Assembly: GCA_026393675.1 (NCBI GenBank) | Contig: JAPKZQ010000003.1 | Coordinates: forward strand, 1-64,000 | DNA from: Acidobacteriota bacterium | Lineage (GTDB): Bacteria; Acidobacteriota; Vicinamibacteria; Vicinamibacterales; JAKQTR01 | DNA: 64,000 nucleotides | Reading direction: 5' to 3' | Shown here: in pieces, positions 35,124 to 43,547 of the stretch | Position numbering within the stretch: the first letter of the stretch is position 1 | Layout of the letters: every line of letters begins with the position of its first letter | The notes under the pieces: generated by a model | What the model was told of the DNA's origin: nothing | Database searches by the model: none | Seen by the model: only the letters and a program-made list of their open reading frames with translations | Program-made: the position numbers and the translations under genes

Positions 35124-36112
35124 GTAGTGGACGTGGCCGGCGCCAGATCGATGGCAGACGCGATCGTGGCCGTGTGGATGGCTGCGGTGTCCTCGACCCG
35201 CCTGGCGTAGCCACCCGCAAGCACGACCACCACAGGCACTCGCGCCACGCGTGCCGCCTGGAACACGGCGCGATCCCGCTGCGCCAGTCCATCCATCGTC
35301 ACATTCAAACCTCCCAACTGATCCTCGATGAAAGGATCGGCGCCCGCCACGTAGACGACGAGGTCCGGTCGCGATGCCAGCACCTGGGGCAGGGCGCATT
35401 CGAGGGTCCGCATATACTCCTCGTCGCCTGCGCCGTCGACGAGGCCCACGTCCAGCGAGCCGCGCGGCTTGACGAAGGGGTAGTTGTGTTCCTGATGCAT
35501 CGAGAACGTGAATACCGACGGGTCGCCTTCGAAAATGAACGCCGTGCCGTTGCCCTGGTGCACGTCGCAGTCGACCACTGCGGCGCGCGCGATCGTGCCA
35601 TCGTGCTGCAACGCGCGAATCGCAACGGCGATGTCGTTGTAGAGGCAGAAGCCCTCCCCGTGTGACGGGAAGGCGTGATGAAACCCGCCACCGAGGTTGG
35701 CGGAAACAGCCAGGGGAGCAAGGGCGTCATCGGCGGGTGTGGGGTGGTGACGGCTGATCCGAGCCCCTTCGGCCACCGCCAGCCGGGCGGCCAGCACCGT
35801 GCCCCCGGTCATGACCCGGAACCCCTCGGCCGCCTCCGATGACCACGGCAGCTCGAGTAGTGCGAGCTCCGACGACCGGAATCCTCCCGACCTGGTCTTC
35901 TCGAGATACTGGGGCTCGTGGACCAGGGCCAGCGTCTCCCACGGAGCGGCTGCCGGTTCGAGGATGTCCGCGGGTACGACGAGCCCGGACGACAGGACCG
36001 CGTCCCGCACAAGCCGGTACTTCGCCGTCGGAAACACATGGGCGCCGATATCGACCATGTAGCGTTCCGAGTAGACGAGTTTCACGGGCGTCGGTTTCTG
36101 ACCGCCGGACAA
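35120..36112 (-). CDS. Histone-deacetylase-family amidohydrolase
   Basis: A 330-residue zinc hydrolase of the arginase/deacetylase fold. It has the double histidine GGGFHHAFPSHGEGFCLYND, the metal ligands in VVDCDVHQGNGTAFIF (DxH), and AGADPFIEDQLGGLNVT with the third ligand aspartate. Bacterial members act on acetylpolyamines, acetoin-linked targets or acetyl-lysine; the substrate here is unknown. The usual DVHHGNG reads DVHQGNG. Its stop overlaps that of the convergent radical SAM gene, and it lies 13 bp upstream of nothing else on its strand; lon follows in the opposite genomic order on the same strand. Confidence 0.86.
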   Translation of the reverse strand: MSGGQKPTPVKLVYSERYMVDIGAHVFPTAKYRLVRDAVLSSGLVVPADILEPAAAPWETLALVHEPQYLEKTRSGGFRSSELALLELPWSSEAAEGFRVMTGGTVLAARLAVAEGARISRHHPTPADDALAPLAVSANLGGGFHHAFPSHGEGFCLYNDIAVAIRALQHDGTIARAAVVDCDVHQGNGTAFIFEGDPSVFTFSMHQEHNYPFVKPRGSLDVGLVDGAGDEEYMRTLECALPQVLASRPDLVVYVAGADPFIEDQLGGLNVTMDGLAQRDRAVFQAARVARVPVVVVLAGGYARRVEDTAAIHTATIASAIDLAPATSTT

Positions 36113-36125
36113 CGGTGATGCGGAC

Positions 36126-38579
36126 TCACCGCGAGGAGATCGCTACGGCGGATCGGCGCTTGCGCCGCGAGGTCACTGGCGCGCGCCGGGACGGCAGTGC
36201 GGCTGGCAACGCCAGCGCGAGCACCTCGTCAATCGTGGTGACGAAGTGGACCTTCAGATCGCGACGCAGATCCTCGCTGATGTCTTCGTTGATGTTCTTT
36301 TCGTTCTGCCGCGGGAGAATCACTTCGCGCAGGCCGGCGCGGCGCGCCGCCAGCACCTTCTCCTTGATGCCCCCGACCGGCAGCACCCGGCCACTCAGCG
36401 TGATCTCGCCGGTCATGGCCAGATCACCGCGCACGGGCCGACCCGTGAGCTCGGACGCCAGCGCGGTCACCATGGCGACGCCGGCCGACGGGCCGTCTTT
36501 CGGAATCGCACCTGACGGCACGTGCAGGTGAATCTCGGCGTCATGGAAGAAGTCCCCTTTTACGCCGAAGCGGTTGGCGTTGGCCCGCAGCCACGAGAGG
36601 GCGGCCCGCGCGGATTCCTTCATGACGTCGCCGAGATGTCCGGTCAGCGTCAGCGAGCCGGTGCCCTTCATCCGTGAAGCCTCGATAAACAGCACCTCGC
36701 CCCCAACCGGCGTCCACGCAAGGCCGATGGAGACACCCGGGGCCTTGGTCCGCTCCTCGATCTCCTCATCAATGAACTTCGGCGCGCCAAGCAGATCCAT
36801 GACCAGACTGGACGTCACCGCGACCGGCGTCTCGTCGCCCTCGGCGTGGCGACGCGCCACCTTGCGGCAGAGCGCCGCGATCTCGCGCTCGAGGTTGCGG
36901 ACGCCAGCCTCGCGCGTGTAACCCCGGATGACCGTCCTCAGGCTGTCGTCGGTGAACGCGATGACCTCGGCGGTGAGGCCGTGGTTCTGCACCTGCTTGG
37001 CGACCAGGTGTTCGCGGGCGATCTTGAGCTTCTCCTCTTCGGTATAGCCCGGCAGCTCGAGCACCTCCATCCGGTCGCGCAGGGCGGGTGGCACCGGGTC
37101 GAGGATATTGGCCGTCGTGATGAAGAGCACCTCGGACAGGTCGAAGGGCACATCGAGGTAGTGATCGCGGAACGTGTTGTTCTGTTCCGGGTCCAGGACC
37201 TCGAGGAGCGCTGATGCCGGGTCGCCCCGGAAATCCGATCCCAGCTTGTCGATTTCGTCGAGGATGAACACGGGGTTCCTGAACTCCGCCCGCCGGAGGC
37301 CCTGGATCACCTGTCCCGGCAGCGCGCCGATGTAGGTGCGCCGGTGACCGCGGATCTCGGCCTCGTCCCTCATGCCGCCAAGCGAGACTCGCACGAATTT
37401 CCGGCCGAGCGACGTCGCGATCGACTTGGCGAGCGACGTCTTGCCCACGCCTGGAGGACCGACGAAGCAGAGAATCGGCCCCTTCATCGAGGGGTTCAGC
37501 TTACGCACGGCGAGGTATTCCAGGATGCGGTCCTTGGCTTTCTCGAGATCGGAATGATCGGCATCGAGGATGCGTTTCGTGTGGGCCAGATCGATGGTCT
37601 CCTCGGTGCGCGCCACCCATGGCAACGTGACCAGCCAGTCGATATACGTGCGCGACACGGTGTACTCGGCGGCAGCCACCGGCATCCGGGACAGGCGATC
37701 GAGTTCTCGGAGCGCCTCCTTTTTTACCGCCTCCGGCATGCCTGCGGCCTCGATCTTGTCTCGCAACTCGTCGATCTCCTTGGCCTGGTCGTCGCCTTCA
37801 CCCAACTCCTTCTGAATTGCCTTCATCTGCTCGCGCAGGAAGTACTCACGCTGGTTCTTGCCGACCTCGGACTGCACCTGCGACTGGATCTTCGAGCCAA
37901 GTTCCAGCACCTCCAGTTCCTTGATCAGAATCCGGTTCAGATGCGCCATCCGTTCGCGGAGGTCGAGCGTCTCGAGCACCTCCTGCTTGACCGGCGTGCC
38001 GATCGTGCTCAGGCTCGATGCGATGAAATCGGCCAGACGTCCCGGTTCGGTAATGCCGAACGCGAGCGTCTGCAAGTCGTCCGACAGCAGCGGCGAGAGC
38101 GACACCACCTGCTGAAAATTCGACTTGATGTTTCGCTGCAGCGCGTCGATCTCCAGATGGTCGTCGTCTCGGGTCACTTCTTCGGCGCGCCGTACCTGCC
38201 CACGCAGATAGGGCTCCGTGGCGATGATCGCATCAAGGTGCAGCCGGGCGAGCCCCTGCACGATCAAGCGAAGGCTGCCATCCGGCAGCTTGAACATCTT
38301 GTGAATGTGGGTCGCGGTGCCGACGGGGTACAGATCCTCGGCGCGCGGCTCCTCGACACTCGCGTCGCGCTGTGTGCACACCGCGATCAGCTTGCCCGTT
38401 CCGATGGCCTCATCAATCAGACGTACGGAGCTTTCGCGCGCCACGGCAAGCGGCATGAAGGAATTCGGAAACAGGACCGTGTCGCGCAGCGGGAGGATCG
38501 GGAGATCGGGCGGAATGAAGAGTCCCTTCTCCCCGCCTATCAGATCCTCGAACGGCGGCTTTTCCAGTACATCAGTCAT
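36126..38579 (-). CDS. lon: ATP-dependent protease Lon
   Basis: Lon is a hexameric AAA+ serine protease for misfolded and regulatory proteins. The 817-residue chain has the N-terminal substrate domain (LPILPLRDTVLFPNSFMPLAV), Walker A GPPGVGKTSLAK, Walker B FILDEIDKLG, and a C-terminal peptidase with the Ser-Lys dyad in PKDGPSAGVAMVTAL and GGIKEKVLAARRAG. A basic tail follows (RRAPVTSRRKRRSAVAISSR), unusual in length. The ATG at 38579 is chosen; 13 further in-frame codons upstream look non-coding. Confidence 0.96.
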   Translation of the reverse strand: MTDVLEKPPFEDLIGGEKGLFIPPDLPILPLRDTVLFPNSFMPLAVARESSVRLIDEAIGTGKLIAVCTQRDASVEEPRAEDLYPVGTATHIHKMFKLPDGSLRLIVQGLARLHLDAIIATEPYLRGQVRRAEEVTRDDDHLEIDALQRNIKSNFQQVVSLSPLLSDDLQTLAFGITEPGRLADFIASSLSTIGTPVKQEVLETLDLRERMAHLNRILIKELEVLELGSKIQSQVQSEVGKNQREYFLREQMKAIQKELGEGDDQAKEIDELRDKIEAAGMPEAVKKEALRELDRLSRMPVAAAEYTVSRTYIDWLVTLPWVARTEETIDLAHTKRILDADHSDLEKAKDRILEYLAVRKLNPSMKGPILCFVGPPGVGKTSLAKSIATSLGRKFVRVSLGGMRDEAEIRGHRRTYIGALPGQVIQGLRRAEFRNPVFILDEIDKLGSDFRGDPASALLEVLDPEQNNTFRDHYLDVPFDLSEVLFITTANILDPVPPALRDRMEVLELPGYTEEEKLKIAREHLVAKQVQNHGLTAEVIAFTDDSLRTVIRGYTREAGVRNLEREIAALCRKVARRHAEGDETPVAVTSSLVMDLLGAPKFIDEEIEERTKAPGVSIGLAWTPVGGEVLFIEASRMKGTGSLTLTGHLGDVMKESARAALSWLRANANRFGVKGDFFHDAEIHLHVPSGAIPKDGPSAGVAMVTALASELTGRPVRGDLAMTGEITLSGRVLPVGGIKEKVLAARRAGLREVILPRQNEKNINEDISEDLRRDLKVHFVTTIDEVLALALPAALPSRRAPVTSRRKRRSAVAISSR

Positions 38580-38705
38580 CCGCAACCCTCGTGTCGGGCA
38601 GGGAGCGGGGCGACCCACTCACGTCCCGAACGCAGTGAATGAGAGAGAAAACTTCGGCGGGTCCCGACCGGTTACGGCCGACGACCCGTCTGAAGGATGC
38701 CGCAG

Positions 38706-39161
38706 TTAGTTGGAGATGTCAAAGAAGAGTGACGAAGAGGCTGATCGCTGGGCCATCAACCGCTCGCGATGCATCGCGTTCTCTCGCGCCTGCTCGCAAT
38801 CCTTGCAGCGAACCGCAAACGGCAGGGCGCGCAGCCGCTGCGGGGCGATCTCGTCGCCGCACTCGAAGCAGTCGCCGTACGCCCCTTCCTCGAGTCGCGA
38901 GAGCGCTTCGTTGATCTTGGTCAGCGTCTCCGCCTTCATCTGGATCAACGCGAACTCGATGTCGTCCTGGATGTCCGCCTCTGAGCTCTCACCAGCATCG
39001 AACACTTCGCTCATCTTGCCGTGGGAACCCTCGGTCCGGACGTCTCGAATCTTGTCGTGCACTTCGTTCACGATCTCGCGACGGCGGTCTTCGAGCATCC
39101 GCTTGAGCTCGCCGTAGCGTTCAGTCTTCATACCCTTCACGGTTGCGCCATTGGTTGCCAT
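38706..39161 (-). CDS. DksA/TraR-family zinc-finger regulator
   Basis: A 151-residue protein with an N-terminal coiled coil and a C-terminal four-cysteine finger, DCFECGDEIAPQRLRALPFAVRCKDC (CxxC-17-CxxC). Family members bind the RNA polymerase secondary channel and modulate rRNA and stress promoters, often with ppGpp; a RelA/SpoT enzyme is encoded at 45.2-47.4 kb. The DxxDxA tip of E. coli DksA is not obvious (coiled-coil tip SSEADIQDD). The ATG at 39161 follows AAAGGAG at 12 nt; ATG at 39131 is an alternative. Confidence 0.88.
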   Translation of the reverse strand: MATNGATVKGMKTERYGELKRMLEDRRREIVNEVHDKIRDVRTEGSHGKMSEVFDAGESSEADIQDDIEFALIQMKAETLTKINEALSRLEEGAYGDCFECGDEIAPQRLRALPFAVRCKDCEQARENAMHRERLMAQRSASSSLFFDISN

Positions 39162-39238
39162 GGTGTCCGACGCTCCTTTCGCGTCATCCTGGGACGTCAG
39201 GGTCTCTATGCCCGCAACACCCCTGCAAAGAATCTGCC

Positions 39239-39268
39239 ATTGTAGCGGGGTGTCTCCCACGCTGTCAA
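39239..39268 (-). promoter_or_regulatory. Sigma-70-type promoter of the DksA-like gene
   Basis: TTGACA (39268-39263) and TACAAT (39244-39239) are separated by 18 bp on the minus strand. A leader of about 70 nt precedes the ATG at 39161. Confidence 0.75.
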
Positions 39269-39676
39269 TCTCAGTCTGGCATCCTGCTTTGCGTGGCCCG
39301 CGCCCTCACGCCCATCGGTTCCAGTGCCCGCTGACCGATTCGAACGGCCGCCTCAAGCCCGGCCAACGCCAAGACCACTCGCGGCCGTAATCGCTTGATG
39401 GTCAGTGCCTTACAGGATGCCATCATGGATTGACCAGCAGCGCCTGCCGGCCGCGTTAACACATTAGACGCCGAAGATCCGGCAATAGTTCGAGACGACG
39501 ACTTGGGTTGCCAAAGAGCGTGAGACGCGCCGGCGGCGTGACCACAAAAGTGGACGTGTCGCATCTTCGCCACATCCCCGTGGCGGCTGTGCACGTCTAC
39601 GGCAGCGCACACCTACGGCAGCGCACACCTATGTGGCAGCGTTGACGGAATCACGACCCCGTGGCACGCTGGACGG
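39269..39676. other. Gene-poor region with a short tandem repeat
   Basis: A 113-codon minus-strand frame (39271-39612) has no recognisable domain. The only structured feature is the 16-bp tandem repeat at 39597-39641. No gene can be supported. Confidence 0.4.
39597..39641 (+). repeat. 16-bp tandem repeat
   Basis: Two perfect copies of ctacggcagcgcacac (39597-39628) followed by a degenerate third copy. Confidence 0.75.
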
Positions 39677-40345
39677 ATGCGCTGTCCATCCTGCGACGCT
39701 CGACCGGCCCGCCGCGCCTGCCCGGCCCTCGGAAAAAGCATCTGTTCGGTCTGCTGTGGCACCAAGCGCCATGTCGACATCAGGTGCCCGGACACCTGTC
39801 CGTACCTGTCCTCATCCCGATCGCACCCTCCCGCTATGGTGCGAAAGCAGCAGGAGCAGGATATGGCGATGCTCGTGCCCGGGATGATGGGGCTGTCTGA
39901 TGGACAGCAGCGGCTGTTCTTCCTGAGCCTGACGCTCATTCACCGATTCCGCGGAGAAGGCCTCGAGGCGGCACGCGATGTCGAGGTCGCCGACGCGGCC
40001 GGGTCGCTGGCCTCGACGTATGAAACTGAATCGAAGGGCCTGATTTATGAGCACCGGGCAGGCTCACTGCCAGCCCAGCGAATGGCCACCGAACTCCGCA
40101 CGGTGTTCGATGAGTTGGGGCGGGAGCGCCCGTCCGCGTTTGTCCGCGATGCGGCTGCCGTCCTTCGGCGACTCGAGCAGCTGGCGCGTGGCGCGCAGAA
40201 GACGGCGCCAGGCGACTCTCTCTATTTCCTGAACCTGATCGGTCGGGTCGCGGGGCGAATCGCCTCGGCCGCGGGCGCACCCGAGCCACTCGGGTCGGCC
40301 GACGGCTCGGAGGCCGCCGCCAGGCCCGCCATCATCATGCCGTAG
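39677..40345 (+). CDS. Zinc-ribbon protein of unknown function
   Basis: A 222-residue protein. The first 45 residues carry nine cysteines in two or three knuckles (CPSCDARPARRACPALG, ICSVCCGTKRHVDIRCPDTCPYL), which suggests zinc binding. The remaining 175 residues are mostly helical with no recognised domain. The ICSxCCGxxR...CPxxCxYL pattern looks like a conserved family but no function is known to me. The TAG stop is formed by the end of repeat copy e. Confidence 0.7.
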   Translation: MRCPSCDARPARRACPALGKSICSVCCGTKRHVDIRCPDTCPYLSSSRSHPPAMVRKQQEQDMAMLVPGMMGLSDGQQRLFFLSLTLIHRFRGEGLEAARDVEVADAAGSLASTYETESKGLIYEHRAGSLPAQRMATELRTVFDELGRERPSAFVRDAAAVLRRLEQLARGAQKTAPGDSLYFLNLIGRVAGRIASAAGAPEPLGSADGSEAAARPAIIMP

Positions 40346-40463
40346 TGCTTCGACTCGCAATGCCGGTTGAGCGTTCTTGCGAACCGGTCGGGTGAAGTGC
40401 TCGCTCAGCACTACGTCCTGAGTGAACAGATTCGTTGCCGAGCTCATGAATTGAAGGACGTAG
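40341..40463 (-). repeat. Seven-copy hairpin element, copy e (inverted)
   Basis: In element orientation the flanks are C-TAC-G on both sides and the middle is AGGAC-GTA-GTGCT; GTA is the exact reverse complement of TAC. The loop GCAA is a GNRA loop, while the stem has mismatches. The inner second arm forms ACCGGTT/AACCGG. The TAG stop of the zinc-ribbon gene (40343-40345) overlaps the end. Its last base begins the left direct repeat of the island. Confidence 0.9.
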
Positions 40464-40666
40464 GCGACCCGCAGTGGTCTACTTTCAACTTCTTCCCGTG
40501 ATGGACGGCACGGCGTATGCTAACGCCGACGTCTCACCCGCACCACCCATTACCCAAATCTGAGCAGGGGCAACAACGTGCTTGGTGTGGTGGACCCGCC
40601 ATCCTCGTCAGAACAGGCGGCGCGATCTCGCTCGGGCTAGTCTTTGGATTAGCCCTAATCATGGCT

Positions 40667-41518
40667 TTAGGTTAGATATTGCCGTCGTTCCTGCCGAGTC
40701 ATCGGTTGATCGTAGTTCAGGCCGCGCGTGGATTCGTCAAAGATCAGGTGGTTCTTCGCGCGGTCGTACCTTCGGCCGAATCCTGCTTCGTGGACATCGC
40801 CGAAACGGTCCTCGTAATGAACTTCGCCGGAAAGCCACCATGTATGAGTGGCCAGCATTTCCTTGCCAACAGGCACGTCCACCGAGCACATCATGCTGGC
40901 TTCGGCCGTGAGAAGCATGGGCGCAACATCGATGAACTTCTTGAGTTCCACCAATTGACTGCCGGGTGTATCGGTGGCCGACCACCAGATGTTGCCCCCG
41001 AGAACCTGCCCCGGAGTCTTCCCGCGATTCATGATTTTCATTCGGATGGAGGCGCTGTCCTCGCGCAACTCAGTCAGCCGGACGTGAGAAACGCCGATAT
41101 AGGCTCGTTCGACCACCTTGGTGTGGTCACGCATTTGTCGATAGACGATGACCTGCCAACATGCGAAGAGGGCAATAACAGCAGTTATCCACGTAATCGG
41201 ATTCATCAAATCATCGGCCAAGCGGTCAGTTTTGTTCTGTTCATGTGTGGTTGCTGGCTCGTCATTATTCGTAGTGGCGATTATCTGGCGAGAGGCTACA
41301 GGCTCCGGGGATGGTTGGCCCGGCTGATCGGCATCCTTGTGTTTCTGGTCGGTTGGGTCAGCGGACTGTGGGGTTGGTTCGGCGAACTGTGGGGTTGGTG
41401 GTGGTTGTGACCGTGTCGCCACGCCGGAGACGCAGCCGACAATGACCGCGACGACCACGATCCATTTCATCCCGACGATGAGTAAATCCGGGTTGTCGCC
41501 GTCGTAGAACAGGTTCAT
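40667..41518 (-). CDS. Unassigned membrane protein of the island
   Basis: A 283-residue protein. An N-terminal hydrophobic segment (MKWIVVVAVIVGCVSGVA) is followed by a Pro/Gln/Asp-rich linker (about 40-95), a second membrane helix (MNPITWITAVIALFACWQVIVYRQM) and a C-terminal domain of about 150 residues, including ERAYIGVSHVRLTELRED and IMNRGKTPGQVLGGNIWW. The GKTPGQV is not a Walker A motif. The C-terminal domain resembles phage- and island-borne proteins with a VERAYI...NxGxTPA pattern, function unknown. TACAAT (41528-41533) lies 9 nt before the ATG. Confidence 0.7.
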   Translation of the reverse strand: MNLFYDGDNPDLLIVGMKWIVVVAVIVGCVSGVATRSQPPPTPQFAEPTPQSADPTDQKHKDADQPGQPSPEPVASRQIIATTNNDEPATTHEQNKTDRLADDLMNPITWITAVIALFACWQVIVYRQMRDHTKVVERAYIGVSHVRLTELREDSASIRMKIMNRGKTPGQVLGGNIWWSATDTPGSQLVELKKFIDVAPMLLTAEASMMCSVDVPVGKEMLATHTWWLSGEVHYEDRFGDVHEAGFGRRYDRAKNHLIFDESTRGLNYDQPMTRQERRQYLT

Positions 41519-41527
41519 GACCGGCCG

Positions 41528-41533
41528 ATTGTA
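41528..41533 (-). promoter_or_regulatory. -10 box TACAAT of the island membrane gene
   Basis: It lies 9 nt before the ATG at 41518, giving a leader of about 0-2 nt, in the 17-bp gap after the transposase gene. Confidence 0.4.
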
Positions 41534-41535
41534 AC

Positions 41536-42369
41536 TCAGGCGCGGTCGAGTAAGGCCACGATCTCAGTGATCGTCCAAACGTGATCGGAGATGCCCGCTT
41601 CCATCGCGGGCGTGACTCGGAGGGTCTGATGAATCTTGGCGAAGTTGTAATACAGGAAGTGCAGCGCAACGGCGTGCGCGTGCATTTCGACCTTCTTCGA
41701 GAACCCGTTCGTCAGGCGGGTGAACCGTCGCATGTGCATCCGCATGGTCAGGTTCTGCCGCTCAACGTAACTCGTGCTGATGTGTTTCGGGTTCGGGTTG
41801 CCCGTGATCGGTCGGGCGATGGCTCCAAGGCAGACGGCCGGACTGTACCGCTTCTCGGCAATCGGGTCAGACCCGTAGATTTTCTGAAGCATGGCGTAGT
41901 CGATGTCCGCGCCGAACGCATCCTCAACCGCCGCGAGGTAGGGCGTGTGACCGTCCGTCGTGAGTTGTACGCGATGGCGCAAACGACTCGCCACGTCCTG
42001 CATGAATTCATAGGCCGATCCGGCGTCTCGCGCGCCGACGAGCCACGACACGATCAGCTTGGAATCGGCATCCAGTGCCGTCCAGGTCCAGATGTCGCCC
42101 GCGTCGGGGTGTGTGGCGGCGATTTTCGCCGTGACGTTTTTCTGCTTGGCGTACACGAAGCACCAGATTTCGTCGCATTGAATCCGGCGGCAATGGAGGT
42201 TTCGCAGGTGCTCGTCTTGATACCGGACAGAGGCCGCGCCCAGGTCGCGGAGGAGCTTTTCGACGGTCATCCGAGCTACGCCGGTCATGCGGGCCGTGGC
42301 GCGAAGGCCGCAACCTTCAACCAGGGCCGCCACCACTCGAACACGGTCCTCGGTGCTCAGCTTGTTCAT
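41536..42369 (-). CDS. IS1-type DDE transposase
   Basis: A 277-residue protein. The N-terminal part has an HTH (ARMTGVARMTVEKLLRDLGAA) and IQCDEIWCFVYAKQKNV. A DDE-type catalytic core follows (WTALDADSKLIVSWLVG, LTTDGHTPYLAAVEDAFG), then STSYVERQNLTMRMHMRRFTRLTNGFSKK and HAHAVALHFLYYNF. These blocks match the group annotated as IS1-family transposases. It lies within the 4-kb island rather than a minimal insertion sequence. Promoter and operator precede the ATG directly (42377-42405), making the mRNA leaderless. In-frame sequence upstream of 42369 is rejected. Confidence 0.88.
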   Translation of the reverse strand: MNKLSTEDRVRVVAALVEGCGLRATARMTGVARMTVEKLLRDLGAASVRYQDEHLRNLHCRRIQCDEIWCFVYAKQKNVTAKIAATHPDAGDIWTWTALDADSKLIVSWLVGARDAGSAYEFMQDVASRLRHRVQLTTDGHTPYLAAVEDAFGADIDYAMLQKIYGSDPIAEKRYSPAVCLGAIARPITGNPNPKHISTSYVERQNLTMRMHMRRFTRLTNGFSKKVEMHAHAVALHFLYYNFAKIHQTLRVTPAMEAGISDHVWTITEIVALLDRA

Positions 42370-42376
42370 ACTAGAC

Positions 42377-42405
42377 AATATACTTGCTCGTGCAAGTATT
42401 GTCAA
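42377..42405 (-). promoter_or_regulatory. Transposase promoter with palindromic operator
   Basis: TTGACA (42405-42400), a 17-bp spacer and TATATT (42382-42377) lie 7 nt before the transposase ATG. The spacer is filled by the perfect palindrome ATACTTGCTCGTGCAAGTAT (42380-42399; 8-bp arms), which also overlaps the first bases of the -10 box. A repressor bound here would block RNA polymerase. Confidence 0.8.
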
Positions 42406-42448
42406 GTGGTGAGACGAAATAAGTTCGGCGTCGGCGACTCGGTTCGCG

Positions 42449-42454
42449 TAGTCT
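42449..42454 (+). promoter_or_regulatory. -10 box TAGTCT of the 42462 gene
   Basis: TAGTCT lies 7 nt before the ATG at 42462, fitting the leaderless pattern of this window. Confidence 0.4.
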
Positions 42455-42461
42455 CTGTGCC

Positions 42462-43199
42462 ATGTCAACACGCAATGCGGCTTTCGGAGTGGGTGGCGTA
42501 ATGCTTGGACTATTCGCGACGGTGGCGGTAGCGCAGGCCCAGTCCGCGCCAAACCCGTGGACGGCGTTCCTCGTACGAGCCACTTGGCTTGTGCCAACGC
42601 TGGCAATAATCACCGCCTGTTGCTTTGTGTTTGCCATCCTGCAGACCGGCCCAGGGAGCCGTTGGGCATGGCGCGTATTCAGAAGAGTTGTTCCTCCACC
42701 AGACCAATGCGTCGGTGGCCGGGCGGTCGTCTCTGAACCGCCAGCCGAAACCATCACATTGGTAACTCCGTCCGACTGGCACCGCTTGGAGACTAGTTTT
42801 ACCGTCATGGATGCCGCGCTTGAAGGCATGTGGCAGCAAGAGAAGGGCATCAACGGCGCGTCAACAAGTTGGCAAATACTGGGTGCCGACGAGAGATCGC
42901 GCGAACGCTGCGATGCGCGCGCCCGAGAAGCAGGGGCTCTCTTGCTTCACTCCCGTTACGTCTGTGCGGCGCATCCCGGACTCACCAAGGAAGCCGATCC
43001 GCTTGCGCGGTGGCTCAATACGGTGCAGAAGTTTGCCGCCACGTCCGGCATACATGGAATCGGGACCGGAGAGGGTAAGGAACACACGTTCGGCTCAATC
43101 TCCGGCCTACCGAGCGCCTGCGTGGTGACCTGTGCTCAGTTGGCTGCGCGTGAGTTGGAATACGCGGCGAAAGGCAGGAAGGACGCGAAATGGGGATGA
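42462..43199 (+). CDS. Unassigned membrane protein of the island
   Basis: A 245-residue protein with two hydrophobic stretches near the N-terminus (GVGGVMLGLFATVAVAQAQ and FLVRATWLVPTLAIITACCFVFAIL) and a soluble part with scattered cysteines (SRERCDARAREAGALLLHSRYVCAAHPGL). No family is recognised. It is divergent from the transposase, and overlaps the next small membrane gene by 4 bp (ATGA), implying a coupled pair. Confidence 0.65.
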   Translation: MSTRNAAFGVGGVMLGLFATVAVAQAQSAPNPWTAFLVRATWLVPTLAIITACCFVFAILQTGPGSRWAWRVFRRVVPPPDQCVGGRAVVSEPPAETITLVTPSDWHRLETSFTVMDAALEGMWQQEKGINGASTSWQILGADERSRERCDARAREAGALLLHSRYVCAAHPGLTKEADPLARWLNTVQKFAATSGIHGIGTGEGKEHTFGSISGLPSACVVTCAQLAARELEYAAKGRKDAKWG

Positions 43200-43432
43200 C
43201 AACCGGAAAGCACCTTGTGCGGTTCGTCCTCCAGGCGGCCGTCTGCTATGTCCTATGGCTGGCCGTGGACGGTCTTTTGGTATGGATACTGGAGAGATTC
43301 GCGGGGATGCCGTTTCCAGCAAGGTTCTACGGCGACCCACCGACAAGATACTTGGTGGTCGATACTGTCGCCCTCGTAATCGCCGTGTCACTGCAAACGC
43401 GCTGGCGATGGCCGGATTGGCCGAAATCGTAG
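43196..43432 (+). CDS. Small membrane protein coupled to the 42462 gene
   Basis: A 78-residue protein with two predicted membrane segments (FVLQAAVCYVLWLAVDGLLVWILE and YLVVDTVALVIAVSLQ). The ATG at 43196 overlaps the upstream TGA; an in-frame ATG 6 bp earlier is possible. No family recognised. Confidence 0.6.
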   Translation: MTTGKHLVRFVLQAAVCYVLWLAVDGLLVWILERFAGMPFPARFYGDPPTRYLVVDTVALVIAVSLQTRWRWPDWPKS

Positions 43433-43547
43433 GTCGGCGGCGTCTGAATAACTGAGAATGTCGCTCGACTAAACGATCTCGTTGGACAACTTCGACGGGA
43501 TCTTCGTGATCGCGACCTAGTGGATTAATCAGAAATGTGGGGGGAAT

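Noticed and set aside
39271-39612. Minus-strand frame as an insertion-sequence remnant
   Set aside because: No transposase motif or terminal repeats could be identified; the similarity impression could not be supported.
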